Part shown: one piece after another, positions 40,443 to 53,443 of the stretch | How the letters are laid out: each line of letters begins with the position of its first letter | How positions within the stretch are numbered: position 1 is the stretch's first letter | Origin: Parus major | Lineage: Eukaryota; Chordata; Aves; Passeriformes; Paridae | Reading direction: 5' to 3' | Length of the DNA stretch: 64,000 nucleotides | Assembly: GCF_001522545.3 (NCBI RefSeq) | Contig: NC_031799.1 | Coordinates: 39,943,265 to 40,007,264 of the forward strand | The notes under the pieces: model-generated | The model's input: the letters and a program-made list of their open reading frames with translations, nothing else | Databases searched by the model: none | What the model was told of the DNA's origin: nothing | Translations under genes and position numbers: made by a program

Positions 40443-40705
40443 CATCTAAGCAGTCTGGCCAGAATCACTTGGGCTTACCATGAAGGACAAACACTGCTGT
40501 CTATGCAACTCTCAAACATCTTGATTTTTTTGGATTGACTACTGCACACTGTGTCATGTGCTGAGCATAATCCTTTAATTTGGACAGTGCTGGAGCAAAA
40601 TTCCCAAGACTTGTGGTTCTTTTCATTTCCTCTATGAATATTTTATGGCTCCAGATCTCTCAGTTTGACAGCAAAGTTTATTGCAAGTTTTTCCTTCTTG
40701 CTATC

Positions 40706-41763
40706 TGTGTTGGGTCTGTACAGCCTGGCTTTTGGGAAAGCAGGGGCCACAGAAGTGGCATCTTTGAGAAGCTGCAGGAATGTCCAACAGAGCCAGTTCC
40801 CTGTGGCTCCAAAGACAAATGTGCTGTTGGCCAAGGCTGGCACGATTACAAATGGTGCTAAAGCCTCTGTGATAACATATTTAGGAAGAAATCAAACCAC
40901 AGGTGGTGTCACAGTTTTAGCTGTGAGCAGAAAGAGCAGGGTAAGAACAACTCTGGAGACAGAGGTCAGTGCAGAAGGAGAGGCAGGAGGTGCTCCAGGC
41001 ACCAGAGCTGAGATTCCCCTGCAGCCCCTGGTGCAGATCCTAGCGAGGCAGCCGTGCCCCTGCAGCCCGTGGAGGTTCGTGGGGATGCAGAGATCCACCT
41101 GCAGCATGTGGAGGAGCCCAGTGCCAGCAGGTGGATGCTATAGGAAGCTGTGACCCTGAGAGAACTGTGGAGAGAGCAGCTCTGCTCCCATGCTGGAGCC
41201 ATCTCTCCTTGAAGGACTGCACCCCATGGAAGAGCGACCCAGGCTGCAGCAGCTTTGGGAGGATTGCTGCCCGTGGGATGGACTCACACTGCAGCAGGTC
41301 ACACAGAGCTGGTGCTCCTGAGAGGGACTGACATCAGAGAAGCTCATGGAGAGCTGTCTGCCATGGGAGAGACCTCACAGTGCAGCTGGGGAACGACTCC
41401 TCTCCCAGCCATGGATAAACCAAGGCTGAGGAATTGACCATAATCCCCATTCCCTGTCAATCTGCACCACTGGGACAGGAGGTAGAGCTTGGGAAGGATG
41501 GAAGCAGTGGGGGAAAGGTGTTTTCGAGGGCTTTTGTTACTTCTCATTATCATAATCATTATGATTGTTTTAGCAATAAATTCACTTTATATCTCTAAGT
41601 TGAACCTGTTTTGCCCTGATGGTATTTGATAAGTGATTTCTCCTGGTCCTTATCTCAATCCATGAACCCTTTGTTACATTCCTCTCCCCTGTCCAGCTGC
41701 AGAGGGGAGTAAGTGAGGAGCTTTTGTGGCTGCCTGGCATCCAGCCAGCATCAACCCATGACA
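40706..41763 (+). mobile_element. Solo LTR of an endogenous retrovirus, target duplication CTATC
   Basis: A 1,058-bp LTR running TGTGTTGGG.. to ..CATGACA, with CTATC immediately before (40701-40705) and after (41764-41768). Characteristic parts are GCCTCTGTGATAACATATTT near the U3 end, repeated CTGGAGC/CACCCCATGG-type modules, and AATAAA at 41575-41580. The 3' end contains CCTTATCTCAATCCATGAAC and GGCATCCAGCCAGCATCAAC. It matches a bird LTR family I know from songbirds. A 5-bp duplication fits ERVL-class integration. No internal genes remain, so the provirus was lost by LTR-LTR recombination. Confidence 0.93.
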
Positions 41764-41768
41764 CTATC

Positions 41769-44700
41769 AAGGAATATGAATGAAAAACTATATACACCAT
41801 TCTGAAGCAATTAACACATACCATACCCTTGCTTGGCTGTTTCTAAGGTTTTCACACGTTCTTCTGTTAACACTTCAGTCACACCAGTCTTAATATTTTT
41901 GGTATAAACCTCTGTACATTCTCTAAGTTAATTATCTTTGTTTCCACTTGTTTTTCAATAATTTAGCCATCTAACCTCACAGAGGCATGACTCCTACTGT
42001 GTCTCACTACTTTCAATTGCAAGTTTATTTAACACAACAGCTGACTCTGGCCAAAGGTATCCTAGTATTTGCCACATTTAATTACAAAACTGGAGTGTTT
42101 TCTACTTTCCATCACCTGTTTCAGCAAACACATTTCTACTGCACAGAGGGCGAGTATTTTTGGAAATTATTTAATTAAATTTTTTTTCAGGTTAATGAAA
42201 CTCAGCTTAACCTGTACACAAACAGAAGACAACTGTTCAAGATTACTAAAATTTTTGAAAGGCTTGAACAACAGAGACTATACAAGATCGTGCATGAATA
42301 GGAGAGGATTTTTTGTCTATCCACAGGATAATGCAACTGATCTCAGATTTCACAACTGGCACTTTCAAAGAGACAACAAGGACTTTTCACTTCCTCAGTA
42401 TGTCTGTCCTGGGGGGTGTCTTATTTAGCATTAGAACCACAGTTTGTCTCCAGTTGGTAAAGCTTTTTGTGGTCCTTGGAGTTTAAGAGTGATGCCAGAT
42501 ATAATTTTATCAGATAGTTCAGTATCTTTTTGACATAACACAGGTGTTGTATTGTCTAAAAGAACTGACAAGGTCTCAGACTAACATCCAAGAAGTGTGT
42601 ATGATGTTTTACCCAAGCATTTGAAGCTCAATGCCTTTAGGCACTTTCTAACTCAAAACACCTCTCTGGGGTTTGTGGATGGATGTACTACTTCCTCAGC
42701 TAAGATTTTCTTCTATGACTAATTTCTCTTAGGAGTAAAGTGGTACTATCTTTTTACAAAGACACCTGCACCTTACAGTACTCTTGAGACCATAATGTGA
42801 AAGCTAATGCTGTGAAAACAAAAGTCAAGATTTTCTGATATTTTTTACTATTAGCAGTAAGCTTTCTAAACATCTGCAACTAGCAGTGACAGACACTTTC
42901 AGTCTCTCCTGCCAATGGGATTATCATCACAACCTTAGCCAGTAAAAAAACAGCGCAGTCAAAGTCTTAAGTGATCAGCACATTCAATGCTCTAAATAGG
43001 ATCACTGTGTCAGCCTTTCCTTAGACTTTTAGGTCTTTTTTTTATGTGGGACAAGAGCCACACAAGAAAACATCAAACCAACCTTCCCTTGATAACAGGC
43101 ATCTCAACACTCCAATAAAAGCATGGGTATTTTCTGCTAAACGCTGTCATGTACCAGCTGCTACAAACCTCCTCAAAAGTTGCATGGGCCGAAAAGAATT
43201 GTCACCTAAGGACAAAAATAATACTGCAGCATGAAAAAGTAAATAGAAGACATTTTGCAGCACTGTAGCTAAGAAAGTGTATCCTTCTTGGAATCAGTTG
43301 CAAGATGGACACCCGAGACTTGTGGCAGTAGGAGGCTTCCAACTTTAAAGAACAAGTTATCTGAGGGGTTAAGTTTCCCTCTGTTTCCTGTAAGTCTGTG
43401 GTACATGGGGTATCAGAGGAAAATGGGTATGTGAGATGGGGTTGAATTCTGTTCTTTGAAGGCCATTTCTCAGTTTTCAGAGATCAAGTTTGCTGTGCAG
43501 GTTTTCTTAACAGCTTTTGATTCATAGGTTAAAATTCAAAAATCTAGGTATATTTCAGATAAAACCTTCGCCAAAATCATTGATCAATGTCACGTCAAAA
43601 ATATTTCTTTTCAAAGCTAGGTCTTCAAGGAAAACGCTTTTTATCAAAATGATATTAACAAAACTTTCTGCAACCAGTGCTAATCTTTCATGTAGCTTTA
43701 ACCTTGCTCACCTCATGAGGTTTTTTATCAGGTTTGAAAATTCAGTTGGTTAGAAAGTCATGCTGTCCTCTTTCCTTCTCTTTCTTCAGTAATACCATGC
43801 CATCTCAAATGCACTTTTAGTACACTTAATTACCTTATTTGCACTCTGCTCTAGGTAGGTTGGCATTTCTGGTAATCATGTTAGAAATACAATAACATAA
43901 GCTGAAACTCTTAAGTTGAGTCTGTTGTCTTTGCAATTAGAGAAAGATAAACATCTTATTTTAAAAGAACATTTTAAAAGTACACATGGAATCTTTACTG
44001 TTCCATTTTTATTACTCTTTATCAAAATATGACTACATTCAACACTGAATAAAACCAAATAAATTCAATTCAAATATATTTACCATGGGCTCCTTCCACA
44101 AACTTGGAGATAAGCTCTTACTTTTGTGTATTTCGTAGTAAAGTAAAAGACCTCAACCAACTGCTTGAGGCAACTGTGCAGAACTTTTTAATATGATTGC
44201 TACATGGTGGCTTGATGTATTTTTCCCCCTAGAGATGGAAGAAATAGGGCAAATGAGTTGTTTTTACTACCTTCAGTTATTACCTGGAGTCATGAGTTGT
44301 TTTTCCTTTTGACAGACACTGTAATGTCAAGGTGGCACCAGCCCACTCTTGGCGAAGCTCTATCCTAGGAAAGTGTTTTGCTCATAATAGGCTGCCTGAC
44401 AGTCTGACCTTTATCACATTTTTCTTTCCTGTCACCTTCAGGAAGGGCAGCTGTGGTGCTGTTGACGTATTTCATACACAGACAAATAATTTCAGAATTA
44501 TTTGGAACACTAAAAATTAAGTTCTTCTCTTGATCTTGCAACATCTTCTGGTGTTTGTGTTTTGTACTAAAAATTTTTTAAAAATCTGAGTTTATTTTTG
44601 ATTATTTGGTTCCAGGATCATTAAGAGTTTCTAGTGCTCTGTATTTCCCACAGTGCTCTCCCAAACATGCCTTCTTGTCTGAAAAATGAAAGCTAACTCG

Positions 44701-46874
44701 TTGCTAGGGAAAGCTTACTTCTTGAGGAAAAATGGAAAACTATTGTCCAAGAAGATTAAATCCTTAACCGTTCAGTTAAAGTCACAAATTATCAGCTCTG
44801 CAGACAGTTTTTTTCCTCTAAGGACTGCACAGAGGCCTGCAACATCTCTCTGAGGTCAAAATGCGTGCCTGACAAGGATATGCAGAATGCACTTAGCTTT
44901 AGGTGGCACAGTGTAGTTAATACCTATATTTCTCAATCTGCTTTTCCTGTTTTATTTTTCTTTCAATGCTAAAAAATATATCATGTACACCTTTTGAATG
45001 TATCTTTAAATATTGTACTTAAAACATGCTACCATTCCACTTAAATACATGTTTCACACTTTCTGGAACCACTAGCTGCACTGAATTAACACTCCCAATG
45101 CATTTAAGCATGAACCCAAAGCATAATAGGACTAGGTAGCTGGGCAAGTTTGAAGTTATGTTTCAGCTATTTATAAGCCAGCTACAGATGATGCCAATAA
45201 CAAAAAAATACATTTTGTTTATTATGCAGGCATAAAGAAGCAAGACAGCAAGAAAAAGCTGCTTTTAGGCTTTATGCAACATGGAAGGATGCTTAGACCT
45301 GCATGTTTAATTTTTTCCTTCAGTGCTTAACACTGAAGTCTTAAAATTCAGTCTATTACTAGAGCAATTTTGTCATGTTTTGGCTCTCTGTCACCCTTCA
45401 CTCTTTTTCAGAGGATGTTTGAATCACTGCACTGAGAAATGGCATCAAGTTAGCAAAAATGGTATCTGTATATGATAAAGCAGACACCCCCATATATGAT
45501 TACATTTCTCTTGCAAAAGAGAACGCATCAGGACTTTCAAAAAAGACTGCAGTATTTTGCTGCAAAGTGTAAAATATGCTTAAAAATACTCATCAAACCT
45601 GGGAGGAGGAGAAGGGAAAAAATGGTAATTGCCTATAAAATAAAAAACTTCCTATAAAACAGATTTTCTGAACAAAACAATACAACAACTGCAAAGTTTT
45701 CAAGATCAACACTTTTCACATGTGTGGAAAAGTAATCTGTCATGAATGATGTTGACTGACTGTTATTCAACACCAGCTTTCCTTGCATCATTAAATAAGG
45801 GCCAGCTGAGCAGATTTTTGCCTACATTCAAATGAGCAGAGCTAGCAGCACAATTTTCTTTACAGCCTGCTTCTTACACAATTATATTGACACATAAGCA
45901 TTAAGGTATACATCAGGCATCAGTTAAGGGACCCTTCAGACACCAGCAGTTTTCTGAAACCCATAAGCCTAAGTTCTCACTGGGGCATGCAATCAGAAGT
46001 GGCCATTTTTTCATGTCAACAGAAGAAAGGACTATAAAAAATATTGACTTCCAAACTGCTAACAAGTAATGCAGTCGATTGAACTTAAATCACACAGCTC
46101 TGTAATTCTCTGAGACTCAGCTCATGATGCAGCATTTACTTTCAAATTAAGGAAGGATTTTAAAACATTTGCTCTAAGGTGCTAGTGCTGAACGTGCAAT
46201 ACATAAAGGCGCTTTTATAGCAACAGAAAACAGACTGCAAGGGCAGCAGAGTGGCAATGCTAGGCCTGGGACTATACCCTGAATCATGCCCAACATCTTC
46301 CATTCTCTTACTGCAGTGTTCTTTTAGGAAACAGAGCAAGACTATTCCTTTGAGGCAATGGGAGAAGACAAACAGCACCTACCTTGCTGTAAGACTTGCT
46401 CAAGAGAAATTACCTAGGAAATAAAAAACTGATTTAATTTAGCTCTTTACACATGCTGGATTCAAGATTTTACTCTTAAATCAATCTCACCAGCAAGCTC
46501 CTGAAATGGAACCATGGGACAGCATGCCACTAAACAGAGGACTAGAAGTCATGCTCAGTTTCCTCAGACACATAAAAAATAGGCTATTCTGCTGATCCAT
46601 TCATCCTGGTTTACCAGCTTGACTTTTTCAGGTTGACCAGGAAGTATCTCAGCTTAGTCAGCTGAGCTTGGAAGATCCTGTAAGTGAAAGCTTTTGGACC
46701 ACAACAGAAAAGTATTACCAACATTTTTAAACAACTTTTTTAATCAAATTCTCTTCTTGTTCGGACATATGTTGATGCTAGTATATATAACAGATTGCTT
46801 AACATGGTTGTTAAAACAATCTAAGTCATAGGTTTATTCATGACACATTTTATTATGATCTTCTAGGATATTAT
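41769..46874. other. Intergenic, nothing recognised
   Basis: About 5.1 kb of AT-rich sequence without recognisable elements. Short open frames show no family similarity. Confidence 0.6.
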
Positions 46875-47110
46875 ATGCAAAATTACATTTTTTACATTGG
46901 ACTTCTGGAGGGCAGACTTTGGCCTATTTAGGAGACTTATTCAGAGAGTCCCCTGGGAAGCAGCCCTTAAAAACAAAGGAGCTCAGGAAAGGTGGGTGTG
47001 CTTCAGAACAGAGATCTTGAGGGCACAGGAACAGACTGTCCCTGTGTGCCACAAGACAAGTCAACAAGGTAAATGTCCATTCTGGATAGGCAAGGAGGTT
47101 TTGTAGGAAC
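46875..47110 (+). mobile_element. CR1 LINE, 5' segment of a copy split by an LTR
   Basis: A remnant of the ORF2 endonuclease-RT linker, readable as WRADFGLFRRLIQRVPWEAA followed by further CR1-like sequence, ending in TTTTGTAGGAAC where an LTR interrupts it. The CR1 resumes at 47755 (TTAGGAATAAAAAG). Confidence 0.88.
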
Positions 47111-47749
47111 TGTCCTGGGTTGATTATGATGTTAAATTGTATCCCCATTCATCCACCTAACCCAGACACAGGTTTTGTATTCTTAAAATTTCATCTGAGA
47201 CTAAAAGTGAGTGGAAAAGAAGCACCGAGTCTGTTATCAGGGACTGTACTTGCTCCCCCCGCATCGGGAGTTTTGACTACAGCACAGACAGACAACAAGA
47301 GACAGATCGCCTTGGCTTTCCAACTAGCCGGAGCAGAGAGGTCTTCCTGGACTGTTTTCTTTCCCTTTTCTGAAACAAATCGAACCTGCTCTGGGCTGGG
47401 GACTCGGGGGAGCACCGGGTGCTTGCACCCGTGAGCTACCGGGAGCCCAGCCTGGGCAACAGCATTTTCCAGCACCAGAGGGACTGATAACAGAGCGAAC
47501 ACCCACAGGAAAGAGACCCTCTGAAGTTTGTCATCTCTTCTGAAGGGCGAGAGGTTTTGTAATTTGATATTTTTGTGTTAGGTAGTGCTGTGCCTGTGAA
47601 ATAAGCAGGTTTTTTCCACTTCTCTCAGAGAAATCTCTTCCCAGACTGGTTGGGTGGGTGGGAGAAAGGGGCCACGTGGGTTTGCTTCCCAGGGGGAGAG
47701 CCCCACTGGAGGTTTTCTCCCAAATTTGCCCTCAACCAGGACAAATACA
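47111..47749 (+). mobile_element. Solo LTR nested in CR1, target duplication GGAAC
   Basis: A 639-bp block from TGTCCTGGGTTGA to ..CAACCAGGACAAATACA, richer in G+C and CpG than its surroundings. GGAAC flanks it on both sides (47106-47110 and 47750-47754). Removing the block and one GGAAC rejoins CR1 sequence in register. The ends also show the short inverted relation TGTCCTGG.TTGA / TCAACCAGGACA. No AATAAA is evident, but AATAAG occurs at about 47601. Orientation is inferred. Confidence 0.9.
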
Positions 47750-47754
47750 GGAAC

Positions 47755-49668
47755 TTAGGAATAAAAAGAGGATGTATCATCTTTGGAAAGAGTGTCAGGT
47801 CTCTCAGGAAGTATTTAAGGGGGCTGCTAGAGCATGTAGGGGAAAAAATTAAGGAGGCCAAAGCTCAGTTTGAACTTAAAATGGTGACTTCCGTAATGGA
47901 TAATAAAAAATGTTTCTACAAATATATTAATGGTAAAAGGAAGGGTAAGACCAACCTTTGTTCTTTATTAGATGCTGGAGGGAATTCAGTAACTGCAGAT
48001 GGGGAGAAGGCAGAAATGCTCAATGCCTTCTTTGGCTCAGTTTTTAGTGGGAAACAACTTGCCTTCTGGACAGCTCTCCTCTTGGGTTGGTTGATGGTGT
48101 CAGGGAGCAGAATGGTCCCGTTGTTATCTGGGAGGAGGCAGTCAGAGAACTGCTGAGATGTTTGGATATTCATAAATCTATGGGCCCAGATGGGATCCAT
48201 CCTAGGGTGATGAGGGAGATGGCAGATGAGCTTGTGAAGCTGCTCTCCATCATTTACCAACAGTCCTGGCTCACTGGTGAGGTTCCAGATGACTGGAAAC
48301 TGGCCAATGTGACACCCAGTAAGGTAATGGAGCTGTTTATACTGAGTGTTTATACTGATGGCTCACACAGCACACACAGGATGGCCAGGGTATCAGACCC
48401 AGCCAGTGTGGGTTTAGGAAGGGTAGGTCATGTTTGGCCAACCTGATCTCCTTTTATGACCAGGTGACCCACCTGCTGGCTGCAGGAAGGGCTGTGGATG
48501 TCGTCTGTTTGGATTTCAGCAAGGCTTTGACACTGTCTCCCACAGCACACTCCTGGAACAGCTGGCAGCCCTCAGCTTGGGCAGGAGCACTCTGTGCTGG
48601 GTTAGGAGCTGGCTGGATGGCTGGGCCCAGAGAGTGGTGGTGAACAGTGCTGCATCCAACTGGGGGCTGGGCACCAGTGGTGTCCCTCAGGGGTCTGTGC
48701 TGGGGCCTGCTCTGTTCAATATTTTTATTGATGACATGGATGAGGGAACTGAGTCCTTCATTAGTAAATCTGCAGAGGGCTCTAAGCTGGGAGTGTGTGT
48801 CGATCTGTTGGAAGGGAGGAGAGCTCTGCAGAGAGACCTGGAATGGTTGGATGGATGGGCAGAGTCCAACAAGATGAAGTTTAATAAGTCCAAGTCCAAG
48901 TCCAAATGTAGGCCAGGTCCTACATTTTGGCCACAACAACCCCCTGCAATGTTACAGGCTGGGGACGCTGTGGCTGGACAGTGCCCAGGCAGAAAGGGAC
49001 CTGGGGGTACTGGGGACAGCCAGCTGGACATGAGCCAGCAGTGTGCCCTGGTGGCCAAGAAGGCCAATGGCCCCTGGCCTGTACCAGGACTGGTGTGGCC
49101 AGCAGGAGCAGGGAGGTCATTCTCCCCCTGAACTCGGCACTGGTGAGCTGTGTGGTGAGGCACCTCGAGTGCTGTGTCCAGTTCTGGGCCCTCAGTTCGG
49201 GAAGGACATTGAGACGCTTGAGCGCGTCCAGAGGAGGTGACGAGGCTGGTGAGGGGCTTGGAACACAAGTCCTGTGGGGAATGGCTGAGGGAGCTGGGGT
49301 TGTTCAGCCTGGAGAAAAGGAGACTCAGGGGTGACCTCATCACTCTCTACAACTTCCTGAAGGGTGTTTGCAGTCAGGTGGGGGTTGGTCTCTTTCTCCA
49401 GGCAGTAACTGACAGAACGAGAGGACGTCATCTCAAGCTGCACCAAGGGAAATATAGGCTGGATATTAGGAAAAAGTTTTTTATGGAAGGAGTGATAAAC
49501 TAATGGAATAGTCTGCCCAGGGAGGTGGTGGAGTCACCATCCCTGGATGTGTTTAAAAACAGACTGGGTGTGGCACTTGGTGCCATGGTTCAGTTGAGGT
49601 GTTAGGGCATGGGTTGGACTCGATGATCTTGAAGGTCTCTTCCAACACAGTCATTCTGTGAATTCTGT
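47755..49668 (+). mobile_element. CR1 LINE, 3' segment of the split copy (about 1.9 kb)
   Basis: ORF2 motifs appear in order: AEMLNAFFGSVFSGK, IHKSMGPDGIHPRVMREMAD, LANLISFYDQVTHLL, VDVVCLDFSKAL and GVPQGSVLGPALFNIFIDDM. The FADD active-site codons at 48769-48780 read SAEG, which removes both catalytic aspartates. Frameshifts separate the blocks. It ends with a CATTCTGTGAATTCTGTGA tail near 49668. Long open frames on the opposite strand across 48454-49343 are shadows of this element. Confidence 0.93.
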
Positions 49669-52392
49669 GAAATACCATAGCATCGTATTTTCAGGATAAA
49701 TCTATGGCCATGGCAGAGCAAAATCTCTGACGACAGAGGAAATTTCCTAAGTATACTTTTCCAGAGCTTTGTACTGTTATTCATCACATCTTTCCCTGCT
49801 TTTACTTTGGGGGGTGCAAAAAGACTGTCTGATTTCTTCTGAAAAAAATTAAAAAAAAAAAAACAAACAAGGAAAGTAAACTGCATCAGAACAACTAAAA
49901 CTTTGTTTCTCTGGATCAGAAGCACAGCTAAACACAAACAGAGACCAGCAGCTGCCCCAAAAAAGCATGTCCATTATCACCCTGAGGAAGCAAGGCTCTG
50001 TCTCAGTCTTACTGCATATTCTAACATTGCAATAAAACATGCTCTGGAGCAATGGTCCCCTCTCTGGAGTACCTCAGGCGGACAAGGAGAAAAGTATTAA
50101 TTATTGTCTGCTTTTTATCTAAAATAAACATATTTTATTTACCACAGAAGAGTATTCAGAAAAAATTGCAACTTTACTAACATATAACATGTCTTGGCAC
50201 TGCAATCTCATCTGGTGTTTATCCAGATGGTCGCACTTAAGGTAGGCAGTACACAGGGTATCCTTGAGGAAGACTGGGTGCCACACAAGGGTAGGAGGGA
50301 GCTGACAGTAACACCCTTGCTCATTCTTTCACTTTCAGTCCAAGTGAAACATTGAGTGACACACTGACATTTACATGTGCCCAGTTAAGCAGATCTGTGG
50401 ACTATATTACCTATTTGCATCTAAACTAACCCTCACAAAATGACCCAGTCTCTCAAAAAGGTTCTGGGAAAAAAGCCTTGCAGATTGAAGGAAACACAAA
50501 TGATACAAGCAATAACAGACCAGTCATAGAGGTGATACTTCTGCTCCTAGTGCAAGTCGTTCATCAGCCACTTTGCATGGTGATATCACTGACAATGTAG
50601 TCAGATTTGAGAAAAAGTTGGCCAAAAAACCTGAAAACTATCAAGGTTAGTATTAGAAATACAAATGTACAAGTGTTATTGTTAACAATGAACCTCTTTT
50701 TGAGTGTATATGGTATCTTTAGGCATTAGCTAACAATAGTATGGAGCTAAAAGGATTAACAGGGCATTAACAAACTAGCCATCCAGAACATAAAGAACAA
50801 CCTTTACAAGTTTTGTCAGCAATATTTAAAGTCCTGTGATATTCAATCCAGTATTACACAAACTTCACAGAAAACATTGCTGAAGGTTTGAAGAAACAAA
50901 TACTAGAGCAAGCTATTGGTTGTGGGAAATTTGAAACTACAAGTGTTCCTAAACCTGTCTCAGTTTATAGTACTTGCTAATTTTTTTTACATGATAAATT
51001 ACATAAAGAGCGACTTTTTTGTCAATCCCTAATAAAAATATGTAATGGACAAGGTAGCTGCTCAACAGTAGATCATTCCTTTATTAAAAATTCTGTTTAG
51101 TGAAAAAAACTGGGTAAACATTACCACTTGATGAAGTGACTGCTTTGAACAGAATAAAAAAGGGATCTAAGGATAAGGTTACAGTAAGAGTGAAATTCAT
51201 TCACTGTTCATTCATGCAAGCTAATGCAGCAAATAAACTGGAGATAAAAGCACACAAAGTCCTTTGTGTCCATTGTCATCAATGTGGTTAGCTTTATAAA
51301 AACAAGATCTTTCAATATTAGAATATTTACAATACTTTGGAAACGGATGGGGAGTTACCATGAAAGTCTTTTATACTACAGGGGTTCACAGTTTATCCCA
51401 TGCCAAAATCACATTTTTCTTTCAGAAAGAAAAACAATTGTTCCACAAGTCCTGACTTTTTCTGTGATGAAAAGGACCTGCCAGTACTATGCTAAAATTT
51501 TTGAAAAATAATTTAATTTTTAACAACAATAATTTAATAATTTAAAAACATTTAATGTGTGTGTTCAAGATAAAGATGTTTTTCTAACAATGAGCAAGAA
51601 ATCTTTTCTTTTTAAGATAAACTTATTGTATGGAGGGAGCATTTAGAAAACAGAAGTTTGGAAATGTTCCCATCATCATGCCATTTTGTTGCAAAAAGAA
51701 ATGTAGAAGTGTCATCAATAAAACCCTCCAATACCTGTACACTTGTACAGGGAAGTAACTTTCTAACCTGTTTTAAAAAATCTTCCAGAGGAAAGTTCTT
51801 CAATACATTTGTTAAACATACAAAAATTCAAGACCTTTCAATTCATTTGCAAATCCAACTGACTGACATCAGGGAAAATGGAAGCATCCTAGTTGACTGT
51901 TAAGCTGAATGTTAATACACCTCTGCAGAAGAAGTGGGCAGGACTGAAAAACAAGCACCATGATTAGTAAGCACAATCTTCAACACTTTCCATTTGGAAC
52001 AGTATCTTTGTGAGGTATCTTCTCAGTGATGACAGATATTAAAGAGATATTAAATACATATTAAAGTTTAAAATCAAGATGAATTGAACTTAGAACGAAA
52101 TCTTTGAAACTGTGTACCACAGTGTTGATTGAAAATTTCTAAAAACAATGAGGCATCAGGTATTTCTGAGCATCACTTACCAATCTTCTACTGGGAACAG
52201 AAAAGTAGTTTACACTACTCACAAAAATACTTGAAATTTGTTTATCTAATCTATTGCTTATGTTTTTACATTTTTATTGTGTACTTAATTAGCAGAGTAG
52301 TACATATAGTAATTTATATACAGTAAGGGTGCATGCTTAAAGTATTTTTTTGCATCCATCTCTGGATTTCCCATCAAAGGAAACCAGCTGTT
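49669..52392. other. Intergenic, nothing recognised
   Basis: About 2.7 kb of AT-rich sequence between two CR1 copies, with an A-rich run near 49847-49870. Confidence 0.6.
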
Positions 52393-52832
52393 GCAGCGAG
52401 GAAGCTACAAAGATGATCTGATGACTGGAGCACCTCTCCTGTGAAGACAAGCTGAGAGAGCTGGGGTTATTTAGCCAGCAGAAAAGAATGCTCTAGGGTG
52501 AACCCTTCAATATATAAAAAAGACTTGTAGGAAAGGAGGCAGCATTTCAGCAGGGCATGTAGTGACAGGACAAAGGGTAAGAGTTTTAAAATTAAAAGGG
52601 TGAAGTTTAGGTTGGACATAGGGAAGAAAATGTCTACAATAAGGGTAGTGAGGCACTGTCACAGACTGCCCACAGAAGCTGTGGATGCCCCATTCCTGGA
52701 AGTCCTGGAAATGTTCAAGGTCGGGTTGGACAGGGTGGCTCTGAGCAATCTGTTCTAGTGAAGTGAAAGCTGTCCCTGTCTCATGATCTTTTAAAGGTCC
52801 CTTCCAACCATTCTGTGATTCTGAGATTCTAC
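52393..52832 (+). mobile_element. CR1 LINE fragment, 3' end
   Basis: About 440 bp with GAGAGAGCTGGGGTTATTTA, GCATTTCAGCAGGGCATGTA, GTTCAAGGTCGGGTTGGACA and a CCATTCTGTGATTCTGAGAT tail. It lies about 0.6 kb beyond the farther candidate 3' end of MFSD14B, in antisense to the gene. Confidence 0.9.
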
Positions 52833-53437
52833 TTCAAAAATCTGATCCATTGCTGGGATAAATCTGCAGTTTAATTTATTATTAAAATTATTTCATTTTT
52901 AATATATTTTATTATTTGCAGCAATAAACTTGACAACTGCTACTTCTAACACTAACATACTGTATTTTATTCCATATATTAAGTAAAAGACATTCTAAGC
53001 TGAGATCATGAAAAACCTACCCAACCACAGTCTGGCTTGCAGCAAAAAAAGACTATCCAGCATAGAAGCCCACACTTTAAAGAAAAACAGCCAAAGACCT
53101 AAGCCTCCTCAGAAAAAGCATATTAATTCTGCAGTCATGTTCAGATCAGAAATTATTCTCAGGGATTTTTTTATACTTTCATTCTCCACTCCTCTACCCC
53201 CCACTACTCTATCTCATGGATGTCATTTCAGATACCAAAGGAATTTCTAGGCAAAGCATGCTTTTCACCACTCCTGATGACACAAACACAACACAACAGA
53301 ACAGGAATTCAGGAATGTCAGGTACTGACATCCACCATGAGGATAAAGCCGCTTCTGTTCTGAAGCACCAAAGGCACAACAATGAACTTAGAAGAACACA
53401 CACTTACTCACGAAATCTAGAAAGCTTAATATTTATA

Positions 53438-53443
53438 TTTATT
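53438..53443 (-). terminator. Candidate distal polyadenylation signal of MFSD14B
   Basis: AATAAA on the minus strand, about 1.37 kb past the stop codon, followed by AT-rich sequence. It is an alternative to the proximal site. Confidence 0.35.

Noticed and set aside
47650..48156. 168-codon plus-strand open frame as a novel gene
   Set aside because: Its first part is LTR sequence and its second part is the CR1 ORF2 linker (AEMLNAFFGSVFSGK). The fusion is a by-product of the nested insertion.
48454..49343. Long open frames on the minus strand (up to 218 codons)
   Set aside because: They lie antisense to the RT and 3' part of a CR1 copy whose motifs read clearly on the plus strand. No independent domain is visible.
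1..53000. Exons of the neighbours expected from mammalian gene order (FBP2, FBP1)
   Set aside because: No open frame with spliced, conserved fructose-bisphosphatase motifs was recognised; any neighbour must lie outside the window, or I missed it.
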